A program made the position numbers and the translations under genes. This document shows, one piece after another, positions 61,686 through 64,000 of a stretch of 64,000 nt of DNA; the first letter of the stretch is position 1; the number at the start of each line of letters is the position of its first letter. A model generated the notes under the pieces. That model was not told the DNA's origin and searched no databases. It saw only the letters and a program-made list of their open reading frames with translations. The stretch is taken from assembly GCF_029227915.1 (NCBI RefSeq), contig NC_079879.1, positions 28,774,501 to 28,838,500 of the forward strand, in the 5' to 3' direction. The stretch comes from Hydractinia symbiolongicarpus (Eukaryota > Cnidaria > Hydrozoa > Anthoathecata > Hydractiniidae).

Positions 61686-64000
61686 GAAATACGTTTACTC
61701 ACTGGGTACTTTCCTTGTATACTTTTGACTATACGGGCCGAGTCCGGGATTTACGGGAAATCGCAGGTTTTCGTTTGCCGGCGATTAAACTTCTTATATT
61801 CAGCGTCTCATCAAAAATGAAAACATTTCTGAAAACTACAAGTCTCATGCGTCTTAGTGGTGAAAAAATAATTTAAAAATTCGTTCGGGAAATGAGTTTA
61901 CTCACTGGGTACTTTCCTGGTATAATTTTAAATATACGGGCCGAGTCCGGGATATACGGGAAATCGCGGGTTTTCGTTTACCGGTGATTAAACTTCTTAT
62001 ATTCAGCGTCTCATCAAAAATGAAAACATTTTTTAAAACTACAAGTCTCATGCGTTTTAGTGGTGAAAAAATAATTTAAAAAAATCGTTCGGAAAATGCG
62101 TTTACAGCCTGGGTACTTTCTTTGTATACTTTTGACTATACGAGCCGAGTCCGGGATTTACGGGAAATCGCAGGTTTTCGTTTGCCGGCGATTAAACTTC
62201 TTTTATTCAGCGTCTCATTAAAAATGAAAACATTTTTGAAAACTACAAGTCTCATGCGTTTTAGTGGTGAAAAAATAATTTAAAAAATCGTTCGGGAAAT
62301 GAGTTTACTCCCTGGGTACTTTCTTTGTATACTTTTGACTATACGGGCCAAGCCGGGATTTACGGGAAATGGCGGGTTTTTGTTTGCCGGCGATTAAACT
62401 TCTTATATTCAGCGTCTCATCAAAAATGAAAACATTTTTAAAACCTACAAGTCTCATGCGTTTTAGTGGTGAAATAACAATTTAAAAAATCGTTTGGGAA
62501 ATGAGTTTAATACCTGGGTACTTTCTTAGTATACTTTTGAGTATACGGGCCGAGTCCGCGATTTACGGGAAATCGCAGGTTTTCGTTTGCCGGCGATTAA
62601 ACTTCTTTTATTCAGCGTCTCATCAAAAATGAAAACATTTTTGAAAACTACAAGTCTCATGCGTTTTAGTGGTGAAAAAATAATTTAAAAAATCGTTCGG
62701 GAAATGCGTTTACACCCTGGGTACTTTCTTTGTATACTTTTGACTATACCGGCCGAGTCCGGGAATTACGGGAAATCCCAGGTTTTCGTTTGCCGGCGAT
62801 TAAACTTCTTTTATTCAGCGTCTCATCAAAAATGAAAACATTTTTAAAAACTACAAGTCTCATGCGTTTTAGTGGTGAAAAAATAATTTAAAAATTCGTT
62901 CGGGAAATACGTTTACTCACTGGGTACTTTCCTTGTATACTTTTGACTATACGGGCCGAGTCCGGGATTTACGGGAAATCGCAGGTTTTCGTTTACCGGC
63001 GATTAAACTTCTTATATTCAGCGTCTCATCAAAAATCAAAACATTTCTGAAAACTACAAGTCTCATGCGTCTTAGTGGTGAAAAAATAATTTAAAAATTC
63101 GTTCGGGAAATGAGTTTACTCACTAGGTACTTTCCTTGTATACTTTTAACTATACGGGCCGAGTCCGGGATATACGGGAAATCGCGGGTTTTCGTTTGCC
63201 GGTGATTAAACTTCTTATATTCAGCGTCTCATCAAAAATGAAAACATTTTTTAAAACTACAAGTCTCATGCGTTTTAGTGGTAAAAAAATTATTTAAAAA
63301 ATCGTTCGGAAAATGCGTTTACAGCCTGGGTACTTTCTTTGTATACTTTTGACTATACGAGCCGAGTCCGGGATTTACGGGAAATCGCAGGTTTTCGTTT
63401 GCCGGCGATTAAACTTCTTTTATTCAGCGTCTCATTAAAAATGAAAACATTTTTGAAAACTACAAGTCTCATGCGTTTTAGTGGTGAAAAAGTAATATAA
63501 AAAATCGTTCGGGAAATGAGTTTACTCCCTGGGTACTTTCTTTGTATACCTTTGACTATACGGGCCGAGTCCGGGATTTACGGGGAGTCGCGGGTTTTCG
63601 TTTGCCGGCGATTAAACCAATTTCATTAAGCGTTTCATCAAAAATGAAAACATTTCTGAAAACTACAAGTCTCATGCGTTTTAGTGGTGAAAAAATAATT
63701 TAAAAAATCGTTCGGGAAATGAGTTTACTCCCTGGGTACTTTCTTTGTATACTTTTGACTATACGGGCCAAGCCGGGATTTAAGGGAAATGGCGGGTTTT
63801 TGTTTGCCGGCGATTAAACTTCTTTTATTCAGCGTCTCATCAAAAATGAAAACATTTTTAAAAACTACAAGTCTCATGGGCTTTAGTGGTGAAATAATAA
63901 TTTAAAAAATCGTTTAGGAAATTAGTTTACTCCCTGGGTACTTTCTTTGTACACTTTTGACTATACGGGCCGAGTCCGGGATTTACGGGAAATCGCGGGT
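61686..64000 (+). repeat. Hexameric HOR, second copy partial, runs off the window
   Basis: Unit 1 is 61,686-62,903 (1,218 bp) in order C, C, A, E, T, F. Unit 2 starts at 62,904 and follows it to about 63,480, sharing GCGTCTTAGTGG, GGGATATACGGG, TACAGCCTGGG and CTATACGAGCC. It then passes into H/B, E and G copies. The C-C-A part also occurs at about 59,250-59,860. The window ends inside a monomer at 64,000. Confidence 0.83.

Larger units (their letters stand above)
1..64000 (+). repeat. Satellite DNA array, ~203-bp monomer, ~315 copies
   Basis: Every part of the window is a variant of one 202-203 bp unit. For example, GAAATGAG starts recur at 4,867, 5,679 and 6,491, exactly four monomers (812 bp) apart each time. 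All copies are head-to-tail in one orientation, and I saw no inverted copy, no foreign insertion and no unique spacer. The base unit is 203 bp. Several subtypes are 202 bp through single-base deletions (E lacks one base in the CCAAGCCGGG core; G and H have CTACAATCTC in place of CTACAAGTCTC). Neighbouring monomers differ at many diagnostic positions, while copies several monomers apart can be nearly identical, which is the signature of higher-order repeats. This organisation is known from eukaryotic centromeric and heterochromatic satellites. Function and taxon are not visible in the sequence. No protein-coding, rRNA or tRNA gene was found. Confidence 0.98.

Noticed and set aside
1-64000. More than 100 open frames of about 60-122 codons on both strands
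   Set aside because: They are the same monomer read again and again. Plus-strand frames need TTG or GTG starts, each frame breaks within one or two monomers because 203 is not a multiple of three, and substitutions ignore codon positions. No recognisable domain is present.
1-64000. CRISPR-like regularly spaced repeats
   Set aside because: The repeated unit fills the whole 203 bp with no unique spacers, and no cas genes are present.
1-64000. Transposon or retroelement insertion
   Set aside because: No inverted or long terminal repeats, target-site duplications, poly-A tails or transposase/reverse-transcriptase motifs interrupt the array.
1-64000. Telomeric or simple-sequence repeats
   Set aside because: No TTAGG, TTAGGG, TTTAGGG or similar runs; the only homopolymers of note are the G tracts at 49.5, 52.3 and 53.3 kb.
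1-64000. Bacterial or phage origin
   Set aside because: There is no coding sequence in 64 kb and a single 203-bp tandem family, which fits eukaryotic heterochromatin and no known prokaryotic arrangement.

Overview
The whole 64-kb window is one uninterrupted head-to-tail satellite DNA array. The monomer is 202-203 bp, so the window holds roughly 315 copies, all in one orientation. I see no gene, RNA gene, transposon or unrelated spacer. Arrays like this are typical of eukaryotic (peri)centromeric or other heterochromatin. The taxon cannot be named from the sequence. The monomer is AT-rich (about 37% GC in the hand-counted reference copy) yet not depleted in CpG.

Monomer subtypes used below, with their marks. 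T: TTTTGAGTATAC, which completes a perfect 7-bp hairpin. A: generic, TTTTGACTATAC. B: ACATTCGACTATAC, CCAAGCCC and CCACTTTCATTAAG. C: CTCACTGGG, CTTTCCTTG and TTTTAACTATAC. D: AAAAGAGTTT, ACTATGCGGG and GGGGTTTACGG. E: CCAAGCCGGGATTT and AAATGGCGGG, 1 bp shorter. F: AAATGCGTTTACACCC. G: TTAGGAAATTAG. H: ACGGGGAGTCGCGGG.

The subtypes are arranged in many different local higher-order repeats (HORs), not one array-wide HOR. From left to right: an irregular zone (1-3,446); a T-D-B-C tetramer (3,447-6,490); a mixed zone with a five-monomer block repeated 2,432 bp apart (to 12,407); a near-perfect 2,835-bp 14-mer duplication (12,298-18,003); 1,014-bp and 733-bp duplications (18,374-20,970); a T-D-C trimer in three copies (22,220-24,046); a 1,820-bp 9-mer (25,059-28,698); a 3.85-kb 19-mer (28,416-35,327); a 1,218-bp hexamer (35,999-38,433); a 1,151-bp unit (38,510-40,811); 1,620-bp and 810-bp units (41,814-45,520); a near-identical 2,840-bp 14-mer duplication (46,787-52,491); a B-rich zone (52,492-57,620); a mixed zone (to 60,467); a second 609-bp trimer (60,468-61,685); and a hexamer running off the right edge.

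Nothing here works as a gene system. The biology is structural: a monomer near nucleosomal spacing, carrying two short dyads and a G-rich core, remodelled by unequal exchange. Several exchange points can be placed to within tens of bases. All repeat boundaries and differences were found by eye, so identity statements mean 'no other difference noticed', not an alignment result.
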